Counted from the first letter of the stretch, positions 11,337-21,140 are shown. The stretch: 64,000 nt of DNA from Caldilineaceae bacterium (GCA_020634815.1 JACKBA010000026.1:1-64000), one strand, 5' to 3'. Notes: a model not told the origin generated them from the sequence alone. Numbers and translations are program-made.

Positions 11337-11996
11337 TCAGAAGAGCATGAGCTGCGAGGAGTCATCCCCGTCGTCGCCGGCGGGCGGCGCGGACGCGGAG
11401 GGTTCCTGTGGCGGCACGTAGTCAGGGTCGCCGGGATGGGGCACGCCGGCCGGCAGCGCCTCGCCGCGCGCGGCGGCCTGGTTGGCGCGCTGCGCCCGCT
11501 CGATGAGCGGCGGCAGCTTGGCCATGTCCTTCTCGAACTCCGTCTGCCACTGGGGGTTGCGCAACGCCGCGGCCGGATGGAACATGGCCACAGCAATGCG
11601 CCCGCGGCCGATGTTGCGCACCTGGCCGTGGACCCGGGTGATGGAGCCGTCGGGAAACCAGCGCTTCATGCTGAAGCGGCCCAACGTGACGATGATGCGC
11701 GGGTTGATGATGGCTACCTGCTGCTCCAGATAATCGGCGCACGCTTCCAGCTCAGCCGGTTGCGGGTCGCGATTCTTGGGCGGCCGGCACTTGACCACAT
11801 TCGTGATGTAGACATCGCTGCGTGCAATGCCCAGGCGCTCCAGCGTCTCGGTGAGATATTGACCGCTGCGCCCGACAAAGGGCCGGCCCTGCCGGTCTTC
11901 GTCGAAGCCCGGGCCTTCGCCCACAAACATCACGACGGTGTTCAGATTTCCTTCACCCGGCACGGCCTGCGTGCGCCCTTCGGCCAGCGCTGGCAT
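11337..11996 (-). CDS. Type-4 uracil-DNA glycosylase, 5' end frameshifted
   Basis: Family 4 UDGs remove uracil from DNA and carry a 4Fe-4S cluster held by two Cys pairs. This frame encodes the GEGPGFDEDRQG active-site segment (26-37), PFVGRSG, the second Cys pair C70/C86 (KCRPP and ACADYL) and the FHPAAALRNP motif, plus an acidic Pro-rich tail. It starts abruptly at MPALAEGRTQAVPGEGN, where relatives read CxxCxLAxxRTQ. The missing N-terminus with the first Cys is encoded just upstream in another frame (see 11991-12082). So either the gene is inactivated or the assembly has an indel. Confidence 0.85.
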   Translation of the reverse strand: MPALAEGRTQAVPGEGNLNTVVMFVGEGPGFDEDRQGRPFVGRSGQYLTETLERLGIARSDVYITNVVKCRPPKNRDPQPAELEACADYLEQQVAIINPRIIVTLGRFSMKRWFPDGSITRVHGQVRNIGRGRIAVAMFHPAAALRNPQWQTEFEKDMAKLPPLIERAQRANQAAARGEALPAGVPHPGDPDYVPPQEPSASAPPAGDDGDDSSQLMLF

Positions 11997-12082
11997 GCCA
12001 GCACCGCTGCCTCCACATCACGCATCGCTTGGAGCCGCCCGGCATCAGCCGCGCCGACGTCTGGCGGTAGCACCGCCCGCAT
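11991..12082 (-). pseudogene. Out-of-frame N-terminal remnant of the uracil-DNA glycosylase gene
   Basis: From ATG 12082 (RBS AAGGGGACGAGG) the minus strand encodes about 30 residues ending LQAMRDVEAAVLACQRW, which matches a UDG4 N-terminus up to the first Cys. The next residues expected (second Cys, x, L, then AEGRTQ) continue in the 11996 frame. A short deletion between repeated CGCTG units at the junction near 11985-12000 would explain both the lost Cys and the frame change. Confidence 0.65.
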
Positions 12083-12182
12083 CCTCGTCCCCTTCTGACT
12101 ACATGCCAGAACGGCATCCGGCGTCACTCGTCCGGACAACCGTAGCCGTTCTGTGCCTTCTTCTGAGTCGAACTATCTCAAA

Positions 12183-12204
12183 TGAGGCGGTCTGCGCCGC
12201 CTCA
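12183..12204. repeat. Short GC-rich hairpin
   Basis: TGAGGCGG (12183-12190) and CCGCCTCA (12197-12204) form a perfect 8-bp stem with a 6-nt loop, in the gap between divergent genes. The rest of the gap to 12656 shows nothing further that I can support. Confidence 0.4.
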
Positions 12205-12656
12205 AAATGATTTCAATTTCCGGGCGCCGGTCCTGCCGGCCCCCGTCAAAGACATCGCTCCGCCGCAACGCGCCCGTCTGGGGGGAAATCGCTGCCCGGC
12301 GCCGGCATCAAATCAACGCACGGCGAACGCTGTCTGTGCGCACGATGGCACACTACGCCGATTATAGCACCTGTGCAAGCGGACGCGGAATCACAGAGCG
12401 CGTGGATTGAGTACTGCCGCGATCAGTCGCCCCTCGTCACCCTGCGCGCGGCGCGCCCCAGAAGGTTGGCGGCGTGCGTCGCACTGTTCAATCCCTGGTT
12501 CCATACGGAAGGTTCGTCCGACCAGTGCGACGCACGCCTGGGCAGGCTCTGCCAATTTCCTGGACACACCTCACCCTGCGCAGCGTCTGGACAGAGTCGC
12601 GCCCCCTGTGGCACTATTCTCCTATCGACCCAGCCACCGTTCGAGGAGATCGCGCC

Positions 12657-13730
12657 ATGCCGCCAGCCAGCCGTGCCCTTCCCCCGCCCCAGCTTCGCGT
12701 CGCCATCATCGGGTGTGGCGGGATGGCGCGCCACCATGCCGCCACCATGTTGCGCCACCAGGATGTCGTGCAAATCCCGGTCGTCTGCGAGCCGTCGGCG
12801 CAGACCTACCAGCGCTTTGGCGAGCTGTTCAGCGACGTGGGGCTGACGCCGCCGTCCAACGCGCCCGACCTGGAGACGCTGCTCAGCGACTATGCGGGCG
12901 AACTAGACGCGGTCTTTATCATCACGCCGCACGCCCTGCACCATGACCAGGCGCAACAGGCCATGGCCGCCGGGCTGGACGTGCTGCTGGAAAAGCCTAT
13001 GGTGATGAACGCGCGCGAGGCGCGCAGCCTCATCGAGACGCGCGACCGCACGGGCCGGCTGCTGGTCGTGGCGTTCAACGGCAGTCTCTCGCCGCAGATT
13101 CGCCAGGCCGTGACCATGTTGCGCTCGGGCGAACTGGGCGAGATTCTCAACATTCACGGCGTGGCCTGGCAGAGCTGGAACTTCCACACGCAAGGCACGT
13201 GGCGCCAGCAGCCGGCCATCTCCGGCGGCGGCTTCCTCTTCGACACCGGCGCCCACCTGCTCAACACCGTCTCCGACCTGGCCGGCGAACCCGTGGTGGA
13301 GGTGGCGGCCTGGCTGGACAACCGCGGCGCGGCGGTCGACATCCTCGGCGCGGTGATGGCGCGGCTGGCCTCGGGCACGCTCATCACGCTCAGCGGCTGC
13401 GGCGACACCATCGAGTCGTGCGCGTCGGACGTGCGCGTCTTCTGCACGGAGGGCATTTTGCGCACGGGCGTGTGGGGCGAACGGCTGGAGGTGCAGCGCC
13501 AGGGCGACGCCGATCTGGTGCCGGTCGAAGTGGCGCCCTCGCACGGCGCGTGGGAGCAGTTCATGCATGTACGCAGCGGCGAGATCGCCAACCCCAGCCC
13601 GCCCGAGGTGGGTCTGCGCATGGCGATCTTCTGGGATATGATCCAGGCATCCGCCGCACGTGGCGGCCGGCCGGTGACGCTGGCCGAAGTGGAAGGCGCA
13701 ACCGCCGGCACCCTGCGTGCGACGGCCTGA
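12657..13730 (+). CDS. Gfo/Idh/MocA family oxidoreductase
   Basis: These NAD(P)-dependent enzymes oxidise or reduce sugars and cyclitols. The 357-residue product has the Rossmann motif [13 protein letters not shown] (about 15-27), the conserved EKP of the active site (LLEKPMVMN, about 116) and the C-terminal substrate domain with [13 protein letters not shown] carrying the conserved D-x-x-x-H. Start ATG 12657 has GAGGAG upstream; the frame is open further back without RBS. A ThuA gene follows 66 nt downstream, a pairing common in sugar-utilisation operons. Confidence 0.9.
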   Translation: MPPASRALPPPQLRVAIIGCGGMARHHAATMLRHQDVVQIPVVCEPSAQTYQRFGELFSDVGLTPPSNAPDLETLLSDYAGELDAVFIITPHALHHDQAQQAMAAGLDVLLEKPMVMNAREARSLIETRDRTGRLLVVAFNGSLSPQIRQAVTMLRSGELGEILNIHGVAWQSWNFHTQGTWRQQPAISGGGFLFDTGAHLLNTVSDLAGEPVVEVAAWLDNRGAAVDILGAVMARLASGTLITLSGCGDTIESCASDVRVFCTEGILRTGVWGERLEVQRQGDADLVPVEVAPSHGAWEQFMHVRSGEIANPSPPEVGLRMAIFWDMIQASAARGGRPVTLAEVEGATAGTLRATA

Positions 13731-13796
13731 CGGACCGGGTATTCAAACGAACCGTTTTTTCGATTCGCAAACCAAAACAAAAGGGAGAGCATTCGT

Positions 13797-14534
<738 letters not shown>

Positions 14535-14629
14535 CGTTCATGGTCGTGTAACGCTTGTGTAATGACTCCGCCGCCGCGGCCGTGCTAGGATCGCCCCAGC
14601 AACCGGCCATTGAGTGAGAGGAGTCAACC

Positions 14630-15307
14630 ATGTTCAAGATCTTCGCCGGGGTCGTGCCGGCGGTCGCCCTGCTGGGCCTGGCTGCCTGTTCGACCCCGCT
14701 GCTATTGGAGCCGCAGGCCATCACCCTGCCCGGCGCCACACCTGCCGCGATCGCGCCCGCCGCCGAACCGCTCAGCCTGGCCGGCGTGCTGCCCACGCCC
14801 ACGCCCGACGCGGCCTCGGGCGATTCTCCCACCGTCGCGCAGCAGGCGATCCTGGCGCAACTGCCCGCACGCGGCCCCGCGCCGGAGCTAGCCAACGACA
14901 CCTGGTTCAACAGCGCGCCGCTGCGCCTGGCCGACCTGCGCGGCAAGGTGGTAATGGTGGAGTTCTGGACCTACGGCTGCATCAACTGCCAGCACGTCAT
15001 CCCGGCGCTGCAAGACTGGCACGCCGCCTATGCGGACGACGGGCTGGTCATCATCGGCGTGCACACGCCCGAATTCCGCTACGAAGCGGATCCGGCCAAC
15101 GTGGAGGCGGCGCTGGCACAGTACGGCGTGACGTGGCCTGTCGCCCTCGACAACGACAAGACGACCTGGCGCGCCTACGCCAACCGCTACTGGCCGGCCA
15201 TGTATCTCATCGACAAGGCGGGGAATCTGCGCTATCTCAAGATCGGGGAGGGGCAGTACGAGCAGACGGAAGCGGTGATTCAGGCGTTGTTGGCGGAGGG
15301 ACTATGA
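14630..15307 (+). CDS. Thioredoxin-like redoxin lipoprotein (TlpA/DipZ type)
   Basis: The 225-residue product has a lipoprotein signal peptide with lipobox LAAC (C20), a Pro/Ala-rich tether to about 85, then a TlpA-like thioredoxin fold with the redox motif WTYGCINCQH (C117, C120) and a cis-Pro region YWPAMYLID. It should act as a membrane-anchored thiol-disulfide reductase outside the cytoplasm. RBS GAGAGGAG precedes ATG 14630. The last codons lie in the first copy of a 104-bp tandem duplication. Confidence 0.88.
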   Translation: MFKIFAGVVPAVALLGLAACSTPLLLEPQAITLPGATPAAIAPAAEPLSLAGVLPTPTPDAASGDSPTVAQQAILAQLPARGPAPELANDTWFNSAPLRLADLRGKVVMVEFWTYGCINCQHVIPALQDWHAAYADDGLVIIGVHTPEFRYEADPANVEAALAQYGVTWPVALDNDKTTWRAYANRYWPAMYLIDKAGNLRYLKIGEGQYEQTEAVIQALLAEGL

Positions 15308-15504
15308 TTCGCTTGATGGCATGATGAAGATGATGATCCGGTGGCAAGCCAGTCATCATGGTCCATCATCTCATCACCATAATCATGGTCTGGGCGGTGG
15401 AGGGACTTTGATTTTTCTGATGGCATGATGAAGATGATGCTTGGCCATGCCAAGCCGGTCAGCTTAGTCCATCATCCCATCACAAAAATCATGGTCTGGG
15501 TGGT
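15297..15504. repeat. 104-bp tandem duplication
   Basis: Two adjacent imperfect copies (15297-15400, 15401-15504) each start GGAGGGACT and contain GATGGCATGATGAAGATGAT and a TCATGGTCTGGG end, spaced exactly 104 bp. Copy 1 includes the stop codon of the redoxin gene; copy 2 runs into the 3' end of the minus-strand GxxExxY gene. Confidence 0.8.
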
Positions 15505-15902
15505 TGCGGTAATTGAGCTCTGGGCCGTTTCATTACGCGCTTGTATTGCAGACTCCGCGCCCCGAAATTCAGCAGCAGGCCGACTTCAGTCCCTGACGCT
15601 TCCAGATAATTGATGGCCTGGGCCAGGTGTGCGTCCTCAAGTTGGATAACGGCCTTGATCTCGACCATGACCTTCTGCTCGACGAAGAAATCGACGCGCC
15701 GTTTGCCGATTAGTTGCCCCCTGTAATGGATGTCCATCTCTGACTCACGGGCGAAGCTGATCCTCTGTCGATTCATCTCTATGGCCAATGCGCGCTGATA
15801 GATCACTTCCTGGAATCCGTTGCCCAAGATGTTGTGCACTTCCATTGCGCAGCCAATGATCCTGAACGTCAGTTCACTCTCCGGATATTGAGGGTTACTC
15901 AT
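15489..15902 (-). CDS. GxxExxY protein
   Basis: The 137-residue product has the family signature GNGFQEVIYQRAL (G-x-x-E-x-x-Y, about 27-39) and the nuclease-like core RVDFFVEQKVMVEIKAV with the D/ExK pattern of a PD-(D/E)XK fold, then LLLNFG. The family is abundant in Chloroflexota and Bacteroidota and its biological role is unclear. Start ATG 15902 has AAGAGG upstream. The C-terminal tail after KRVM is Arg/Pro/Gln-rich and is derived partly from the repeat element it overlaps. Confidence 0.85.
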   Translation of the reverse strand: MSNPQYPESELTFRIIGCAMEVHNILGNGFQEVIYQRALAIEMNRQRISFARESEMDIHYRGQLIGKRRVDFFVEQKVMVEIKAVIQLEDAHLAQAINYLEASGTEVGLLLNFGARSLQYKRVMKRPRAQLPQPPRP

Positions 15903-16120
15903 GGGGCTTCGACCTCTTACGCTAGTTGTTTGGGAGAATGGCCGGCGCTGGACCAGCCAGAGCAACGGAACTGACTGGTAGAAGTGTATCACGCCGTCAA
16001 CTTGGCCCCAAATCAACCTACGGAATCGTAATAAATCGAGTAAATGGGCACAAGATACCGCGCATACCACGACCTGCGCCGCAACTCGCTTGACCTCCTG
16101 CCCGCACAGTAAGGCTCGAT

Positions 16121-16160
16121 GAATGTTGAGGGCGGTGGTCTGCCACCGCCCTCAACATTC
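16121..16160. repeat. Perfect 18-bp hairpin
   Basis: GAATGTTGAGGGCGGTGG (16121-16138) and its exact complement (16143-16160) enclose a 4-nt TCTG loop. It lies 102 bp beyond the stop of the minus-strand VOC gene. No T-tract follows, so it may be a mobile palindrome or mRNA 3'-end stabiliser rather than a terminator. The surrounding gap 15903-16262 holds nothing else evident. Confidence 0.75.
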
Positions 16161-16262
16161 GCTCGATTTATACCCTCATGATCGGGTTCACCTCAAGGTG
16201 GAAGTGCCGATATCTGTTGACGTGAGCGCCTTTCCCAAACACCATACGCATGCCGCGCCCGG

Positions 16263-16679
16263 CTACGCCTTGGCAGGGCTGATGTTCACCATCCACTTGA
16301 CGCCGAACTGGTCGTTGACGGCGCCAAAGATGTCGCCCCACGGGGCCTGCATGAGCGGCTGGACGATGGTGCCGCCCTGCGACAGCTTCTCGAAATAGCC
16401 GCGCAACTCCGCCTCGTTGTCGCCGGAGAGGGACATGTGCATGTCCGTCCCCTGGCTATAGGGCCAACTGTTGAGCGTGTCGGCCGCCATGAAGACGATG
16501 CCGTTCTCCGCCTCCAACATCGAATGCATGATCTTGTTCGCTTCGGCCGGGTCCTGCGAGACGCCAAAGTCCTTGAAGGTGTTCATCGCCAGCTTGCCGC
16601 CAAAGACGGTCTGGTAGAACGCCATCGCCTGGCGGGCGCTGTCCCGGAAGTTGAGATACGGGTTCAGTCGAGATTGCAT
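16263..16679 (-). CDS. VOC family (PhnB/glyoxalase-like) protein
   Basis: The 138-residue product has the PhnB-type VOC fold: LNPYLNFRDSARQAMAFYQ at the N-terminus, VFGGKL, and the C-terminal APWGDIFGAVNDQFGVKWM. Such proteins bind small molecules or antibiotics or catalyse metal-dependent isomerisation; the role is unassigned. Start ATG 16679 has AGAGGAGG immediately upstream; an earlier in-frame ATG at 16706 lacks one. Monocistronic. Confidence 0.85.
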   Translation of the reverse strand: MQSRLNPYLNFRDSARQAMAFYQTVFGGKLAMNTFKDFGVSQDPAEANKIMHSMLEAENGIVFMAADTLNSWPYSQGTDMHMSLSGDNEAELRGYFEKLSQGGTIVQPLMQAPWGDIFGAVNDQFGVKWMVNISPAKA

Positions 16680-16790
16680 GGTTTCCTCCTCTGTGTGAAT
16701 CGTCACGGCGCCGCGACCGCTGTCGGGTCGCGGGACGATACAGTATAGGCGAACATTCGTTCTAAGTCAAAGGGATGATACGATGAAAAA

Positions 16791-16982
16791 GATGAGGGAA
16801 TGAGGGGGTGAGGGGGTGAGGAAATCGTCAAGGGTCAAAGGCGAAAGGCGAATTGTTGATGGGGAGATTGCTGATTGCTAATTGTTGATGATTGCCACAC
16901 TCCCTCATCTTGTCACCTTGTCATCTTGTCACTTTGTCACCCCCTCACCTCTTCACCCCCTCATCTTGTCATCTTGCCACCC
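16791..16982. repeat. Low-complexity purine and pyrimidine repeats
   Basis: GAGGGGGTGAGG units at 16791-16821 are complementary to CACCCCCTCACC units at 16938-16965. The second block sits in a longer run (16898-16982) of 7-8-bp units of the TTGTCATC type. Together they form an interrupted inverted repeat just upstream of the first MalT-like gene. Confidence 0.6.
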
Positions 16983-17029
16983 TGAGCGACCTCCCCTAGA
17001 ATGCATGCGCCCGTTCAGGCAAGAAAGAA

Positions 17030-19678
17030 ATGCACAGCGTGCCGGAACCGATCCTGGCGACAAAACTCTATATTCCGCCGCCGGCGCTGCGGCTGGCGCC
17101 GCGACCGCGGCTGGTCGAACGGCTGGCGGCGGGGACGCGGCGCAGGCTCACGCTGATCGCGGCGCCGGCCGGCTTTGGCAAGACGACGCTGGTCAGCAGT
17201 TGGGTGGCAGGCATCGAGGCGGGGGAGGGACCGCGCGTCGCCTGGCTGGCGCTGGAGCGCGAAGAGAGCGACCTGGCGCGTTTCTTCACCTACGTCGTGG
17301 CGGCGCTGCGCACGGTGGCGCCCGGCGCCGGCGCGGGCGTGCTGGAGATGCTCCAAAGCGGCCGGCCGAGCGCGCCCCAGGCGCTGGCAGCGGCGCTGGT
17401 CAACGATCTGGCCGCGCTGCCCGGCGAAATTGTCCTGGTGCTCGACGACCTGCACGCGGTCGAGTCGGCCGCGGTGGACGAGGCGCTCGCCTTTCTGCTC
17501 GACCATCAGCCGCCGCAATTGCACCTGGTCGTCACCACACGCAGCGACCCGCACCTGCCGCTCGCCCGCCTGCGCGCCCGCGACCAGTTGGCGGAGATCC
17601 GCGCCGCCGACCTGCGCTTCACCCTGGCCGAAGCAAGCGACTTTCTGACGCGCGCCATGAGGCTGGAACTGCCGCCGGCGAGCATCGCCGCGCTGGAGGC
17701 GCGCACGGAAGGCTGGATCGCCGGGCTGCAACTGGCAGCGCTCTCCATGGAAGGGCGGCGGGCGGAAGGCGCAGGCGGGATGGCCGCGTTCGTCGACTCC
17801 TTCACCGGCAGCCATCGCTTCGTGCTGGACTACCTGGTGGAGGAGGTGCTGAACCAGCAGCCGGCGGCCATGCAGCGTTTTCTGCTGCGCACGTCGATCC
17901 TGGAGCGGCTGTGTGGCCCGCTGTGCGATGCGGTCGTGCGCGACGCGGCCACGCCGGGCCAGGCCACGCTGGAGGCCATCGAGCGCGCCAACCTCTTCAT
18001 CGTGCCGCTGGACAACGAGCGGCGCTGGTATCGCTATCACCACCTCTTTGCCGACCTTCTGCGCCAGAGTCTCGCCCAGACCGCTGATCTCGACGAGAAC
18101 GAAGCGCATCGCCGTGCCAGCGCCTGGCTCGAAGCGAACGGGCTGGCGCTCGAGGCCTTTCACCATGCCGTGGCCGCCAACGACACGGCGCGGGCGGCGC
18201 AGCTCGTAGCGGGACAGGGCATGCCCCTTTATCTGCAAGGAGCGGCCGCGCCCGTGCTCGATTGGCTGGCGACGCTGCCGCGGGCGGAACTCGACGCGCA
18301 GCCCGCGCTGTGGGTGATGTGGGCCTCGGCGCTGACCATGAGCGGCGCGCAGAGCAGCACGATCGAGGAGAAGCTGGCTGCGGCGGAGGCGACGCTCTCC
18401 GGCGTTGCGGCAGGCGAGGAGCCGCGCGACCTGGCCGGGCAGATCGCCGCGATCCGCGCCATGCTGGCGGTGCCGCTCAACGACGTCGAGACGATCATCG
18501 CCCAGGCGCAGCAGGCGCGCGCGTTGCTGCGCGCCGACAACCTGCCCATGCGCACGACGACGGCGTGGAGCCTGGGCTACGCCTACCAGATTCGCGGCGA
18601 GCGCGCCGCGGCGGGGCTGGCCTATGCCGAGGCCATCGACGTGGCGCAGGCGTCGGGCAACCTCATGGTGGAACTGGGCGCCACGACCTGTCTGGGGCAG
18701 ATTCGCGAGGCGGAGGGCGATCTGCACGAGGCCGAGGGCCAATATCGCCGCGTGCTGGAGATGGTGGGCGATCCGCCGTGGCCGGTGGCGTGCGAGGCGT
18801 ACCTGGGCCTGGCGCGCCTCCACTACCAATGGAACGAGCTGGAGACCGCGCAGAGCTTCGGCGAACGCAGCCTGGAATTGGCGCTCGAGATGCAGAATGT
18901 GGACACGCCGGCCGCGTGCGGCATCTTCCTGGCGCGGCTGCACCTGGCGCGCGGCGACGCGCAGGCGGCGACGGCGGCGCTCGCGCAGGCGGAGGCTATC
19001 GCCCGGCGACACGGCTTCGAACACCAGATGGGCGCGCTCGTGGCGATGCGCGTCCGCATCCTCTTGCGCCAGGGGCAGATGGCGGAGGCCGCGCACCTGC
19101 TGGCCGCGGCGGGCGACGACGCGTCCAGCCGCGCGCGCGTGCTGCTGGCGCAGGGCGACGCGGCGGCAGCACTGGCGGCCATCGAGCCGTGGCGTGACGA
19201 AGCCGAGCGGCGGCAGTGGGCGGACGAACGGCTGGCTGCGCTGGTGCTCCAGGCCGTGGCGCATGAGGCGGCCGGCGCGACGGTGGAGGCTGTGCAGGTG
19301 CTGGGCGAGGCGCTGTCAGCGGGCGAGGCCGGCGGTCACGTGCGCGTCTTCGTCGACGAGGGCGAGCCCATGGTGCGCCTGCTGCGCGAGGTGGCGGCGG
19401 AGGGGCGCCACGCCTCCTACGCGCATCGCCTGCTGGCGGCGCTGGGGGCGGGTGCGGCGCGCAGCGCCAGCCCGCAGCCGCTGGTCGAACCGCTGAGCGA
19501 GCGCGAGTTGGAGGTGCTGCGCCTGCTCGCCACCGAGCTGAGCGGGCCGGAGATCGCGCGCAAGCTGCACGTCTCGCTCAACACCTTGCGCACCCACACC
19601 AAGAACATCTACAGCAAGCTGGACGCCAACAGCCGCCTCGGCGCCGTGCACCGCGCAGAGGCGCTGGGCCTGCTCTAA
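17030..19678 (+). CDS. MalT-like LuxR-family ATP-dependent regulator, copy 1
   Basis: These large STAND ATPases bind an inducer, oligomerise with ATP and activate transcription. The 882-residue product has Walker A APAGFGKTT (45-53), Walker B-like VLVLDDLH, a helical TPR-like sensor region (about 350-790) and a C-terminal LuxR helix-turn-helix (about 818-880) with PLSERELEVLRLL and LNTLRTHTKNIYSKLDANSR. ATG 17030 follows AAGAAAG; an in-frame GTG at 17039 matches the start of copy 2. It is closely similar over its whole length to 21141-23795. Inducer and targets are unknown. Confidence 0.92.
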   Translation: MHSVPEPILATKLYIPPPALRLAPRPRLVERLAAGTRRRLTLIAAPAGFGKTTLVSSWVAGIEAGEGPRVAWLALEREESDLARFFTYVVAALRTVAPGAGAGVLEMLQSGRPSAPQALAAALVNDLAALPGEIVLVLDDLHAVESAAVDEALAFLLDHQPPQLHLVVTTRSDPHLPLARLRARDQLAEIRAADLRFTLAEASDFLTRAMRLELPPASIAALEARTEGWIAGLQLAALSMEGRRAEGAGGMAAFVDSFTGSHRFVLDYLVEEVLNQQPAAMQRFLLRTSILERLCGPLCDAVVRDAATPGQATLEAIERANLFIVPLDNERRWYRYHHLFADLLRQSLAQTADLDENEAHRRASAWLEANGLALEAFHHAVAANDTARAAQLVAGQGMPLYLQGAAAPVLDWLATLPRAELDAQPALWVMWASALTMSGAQSSTIEEKLAAAEATLSGVAAGEEPRDLAGQIAAIRAMLAVPLNDVETIIAQAQQARALLRADNLPMRTTTAWSLGYAYQIRGERAAAGLAYAEAIDVAQASGNLMVELGATTCLGQIREAEGDLHEAEGQYRRVLEMVGDPPWPVACEAYLGLARLHYQWNELETAQSFGERSLELALEMQNVDTPAACGIFLARLHLARGDAQAATAALAQAEAIARRHGFEHQMGALVAMRVRILLRQGQMAEAAHLLAAAGDDASSRARVLLAQGDAAAALAAIEPWRDEAERRQWADERLAALVLQAVAHEAAGATVEAVQVLGEALSAGEAGGHVRVFVDEGEPMVRLLREVAAEGRHASYAHRLLAALGAGAARSASPQPLVEPLSERELEVLRLLATELSGPEIARKLHVSLNTLRTHTKNIYSKLDANSRLGAVHRAEALGLL

Positions 19679-19679
19679 A

Positions 19680-19790
19680 CGCCCACCACGAAGACGCGAA
19701 GTTCACCAAGCGGCACAAAGAAATCTAGGATGCGCCCCGTTACAGATCGCTTCGTGCCTCTTTGTGCCCTTTGAAGCTTCGTGGCGGGCG
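19680..19790 (+). terminator. Long imperfect inverted repeat after LuxR gene
   Basis: CGCCCACCACGAAG at 19680 and CTTCGTGGCGGGCG at 19777-19790 close a large imperfect hairpin; inside it GGCACAAAG pairs with CTTTGTGCC. TTTT follows at 19791. It can act as terminator of the LuxR gene or be an inserted palindromic element. Confidence 0.5.
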
Positions 19791-19976
19791 TTTTCAGGCG
19801 GCTTCCAGGCGCTCACCACCTCAGTCACAACCTTCTCACCAGCTCGCCTGCCCCGAAATCACCACATCATGTGATGACCACTCACCACATCGGCCGGTAT
19901 CCTGTGAGCGACCGACAACGACGGCGATTGCACAAACGAGCGCAGCGCCCACACTTTCTACAAGGAGAAACCGACC

Positions 19977-20702
19977 GTGAGCTTTGAAACCACCAACTCG
20001 ATCAACAAGACGGCACGCATTGCCGGTCTGCTCTACCTGCTCCTGGCAATCTTTGGCGGCGGCGCCGAATTCCTGGTGCGCCAGAGTATGGTCGTCCCGG
20101 GCGACGCAGCGGCGACGGCGGCCAACATCCTGGCGTCGGAGTGGACCTTCCGCCTGGGCTTTCTGGCCGAACTGGCGGGCCAGGTCGTCTTCATCTACCT
20201 GGTGATGGCGCTCTACAGCATCCTCAAGCCGGTCAATCGCTACCAGGCGGTGCTGATGGTCACCTTTGTGGTGATTGCGGTCACCATGACCTGCCTCAAC
20301 ATGCTGAACCAGTTTGCGGCGCTCTTCTTCCTGGGCGAGCCGGGCTACCTGGCCGTCTTCAACGGCGAGCAGTTGCAGGCGCTGGCGCTGCTCTTCCTCA
20401 ACATGCACAAGGTCGGCTACCTCATTGCCCAGGTCTTCTTCGGTCTCTGGCTGCTGCCGCTGGGCATCCTGGTCTACAAGTCCGGCTTCTTCCCCCGGCT
20501 GCTGGGTATCCTGCTGGTCGTCGCCTGCGCCGGCTACCTGGCGGACGTGGTCATCTTTGCCCTCTTCCCCACGGTGGACCTGGTCTTGAGCGAGTTCACC
20601 TTCGTCGGCGAACTGCTGCTGCTCTTCTGGCTGCTGGTCAAGGGCGTCAACGTCGAGCGTTGGGAGACGCGTGCGCTGGAAACGGCGGCGCAGTCGGCGT
20701 AG
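19977..20702 (+). CDS. DUF4386 family membrane protein
   Basis: The 241-residue product has about six membrane segments. DUF4386 landmarks are KTARIAGLLYLLLAI at the N-terminus and the GEQLQALALLFLNMHKVGYL region followed by GLWLLPLGILVYKSGF. GTG 19977 follows AAGGAG. It lies between the two MalT-like regulators on the same strand, so it may be their target or partner. No biochemical role is known for the family. Confidence 0.85.
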   Translation: MSFETTNSINKTARIAGLLYLLLAIFGGGAEFLVRQSMVVPGDAAATAANILASEWTFRLGFLAELAGQVVFIYLVMALYSILKPVNRYQAVLMVTFVVIAVTMTCLNMLNQFAALFFLGEPGYLAVFNGEQLQALALLFLNMHKVGYLIAQVFFGLWLLPLGILVYKSGFFPRLLGILLVVACAGYLADVVIFALFPTVDLVLSEFTFVGELLLLFWLLVKGVNVERWETRALETAAQSA

Positions 20703-20740
20703 GCGAGTGTCGACCCGTTGAAACAAACGGAGATCACCCT

Positions 20741-20767
20741 GACCCGGACGGCAAGATCGTCCGGGTC
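20741..20767 (+). terminator. Hairpin after DUF4386 gene
   Basis: GACCCGGACG (20741-20750) and CGTCCGGGTC (20758-20767) form a perfect 10-bp stem with a 7-nt loop, 38 bp after the stop. The following bases are only weakly T-rich. Confidence 0.6.
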
Positions 20768-20812
20768 GTTGCATTGCAGTTGTAGTATACTCCTGCACAG
20801 AGGGAGAAGTTT

Positions 20813-21109
20813 ATGCCGAGACTTCACTATAGCGGCGGACAATTGCCGACCCCAGATGCGTTTGCTCGAGAATTGAGCGAAGCACGCGAGGTGTACGATC
20901 CGCTGGAGGAACTGCTTGCATTGGAACGCGTGCTCTTGTTGCTGGAGCAGCAGCACGGCCTTAGCTCTGCCGAGTTCTATCAGCGGTTCCTGGCGGGGCA
21001 AGGCGGCGATTCACCCGAGGTGATCGCTTGGGTAGGACGGTACGAAGTCTATTTGAGCTTGAAGGCAGCGATTTCGCAGAGCCTGAGCCGCGCCGGCCTG
21101 CCAGCATAA
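20813..21109 (+). CDS. Small hypothetical protein, possibly antitoxin-like
   Basis: The 98-residue, mostly helical and acidic product starts MPRLHYSGGQLPTPDAFARE and contains LEELLALERVLLLLEQQHG and AEFYQRFLAGQ. RBS AGGGAGAAG precedes ATG 20813. Its size and composition resemble the small helical partners encoded beside toxins, but no toxin gene adjoins it here: the next gene is the second MalT-like regulator, 31 nt downstream. I cannot name the family with certainty. Confidence 0.6.
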   Translation: MPRLHYSGGQLPTPDAFARELSEAREVYDPLEELLALERVLLLLEQQHGLSSAEFYQRFLAGQGGDSPEVIAWVGRYEVYLSLKAAISQSLSRAGLPA

Positions 21110-21140
21110 CGTTATTCAATAAGGGAGTTCGTAACGCAGC

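Noticed and set aside
12205..12656. Small coding frames upstream of the Gfo/Idh/MocA gene
   Set aside because: Frames are Arg/Pro/Ser-rich with no RBS and overlap in several frames; treated as non-coding.
15489..15902. GxxExxY protein as a defence nuclease
   Set aside because: The PD-(D/E)XK-like core is visible, but the family's role is unclear and no defence gene adjoins it.
17015..19264. 749-codon minus-strand open frame
   Set aside because: Antisense shadow of the MalT-like regulator caused by high GC at third positions.
20813..21109. Complete toxin-antitoxin pair
   Set aside because: Only one small helical gene is present; the next gene is a large regulator, so no pair can be claimed.
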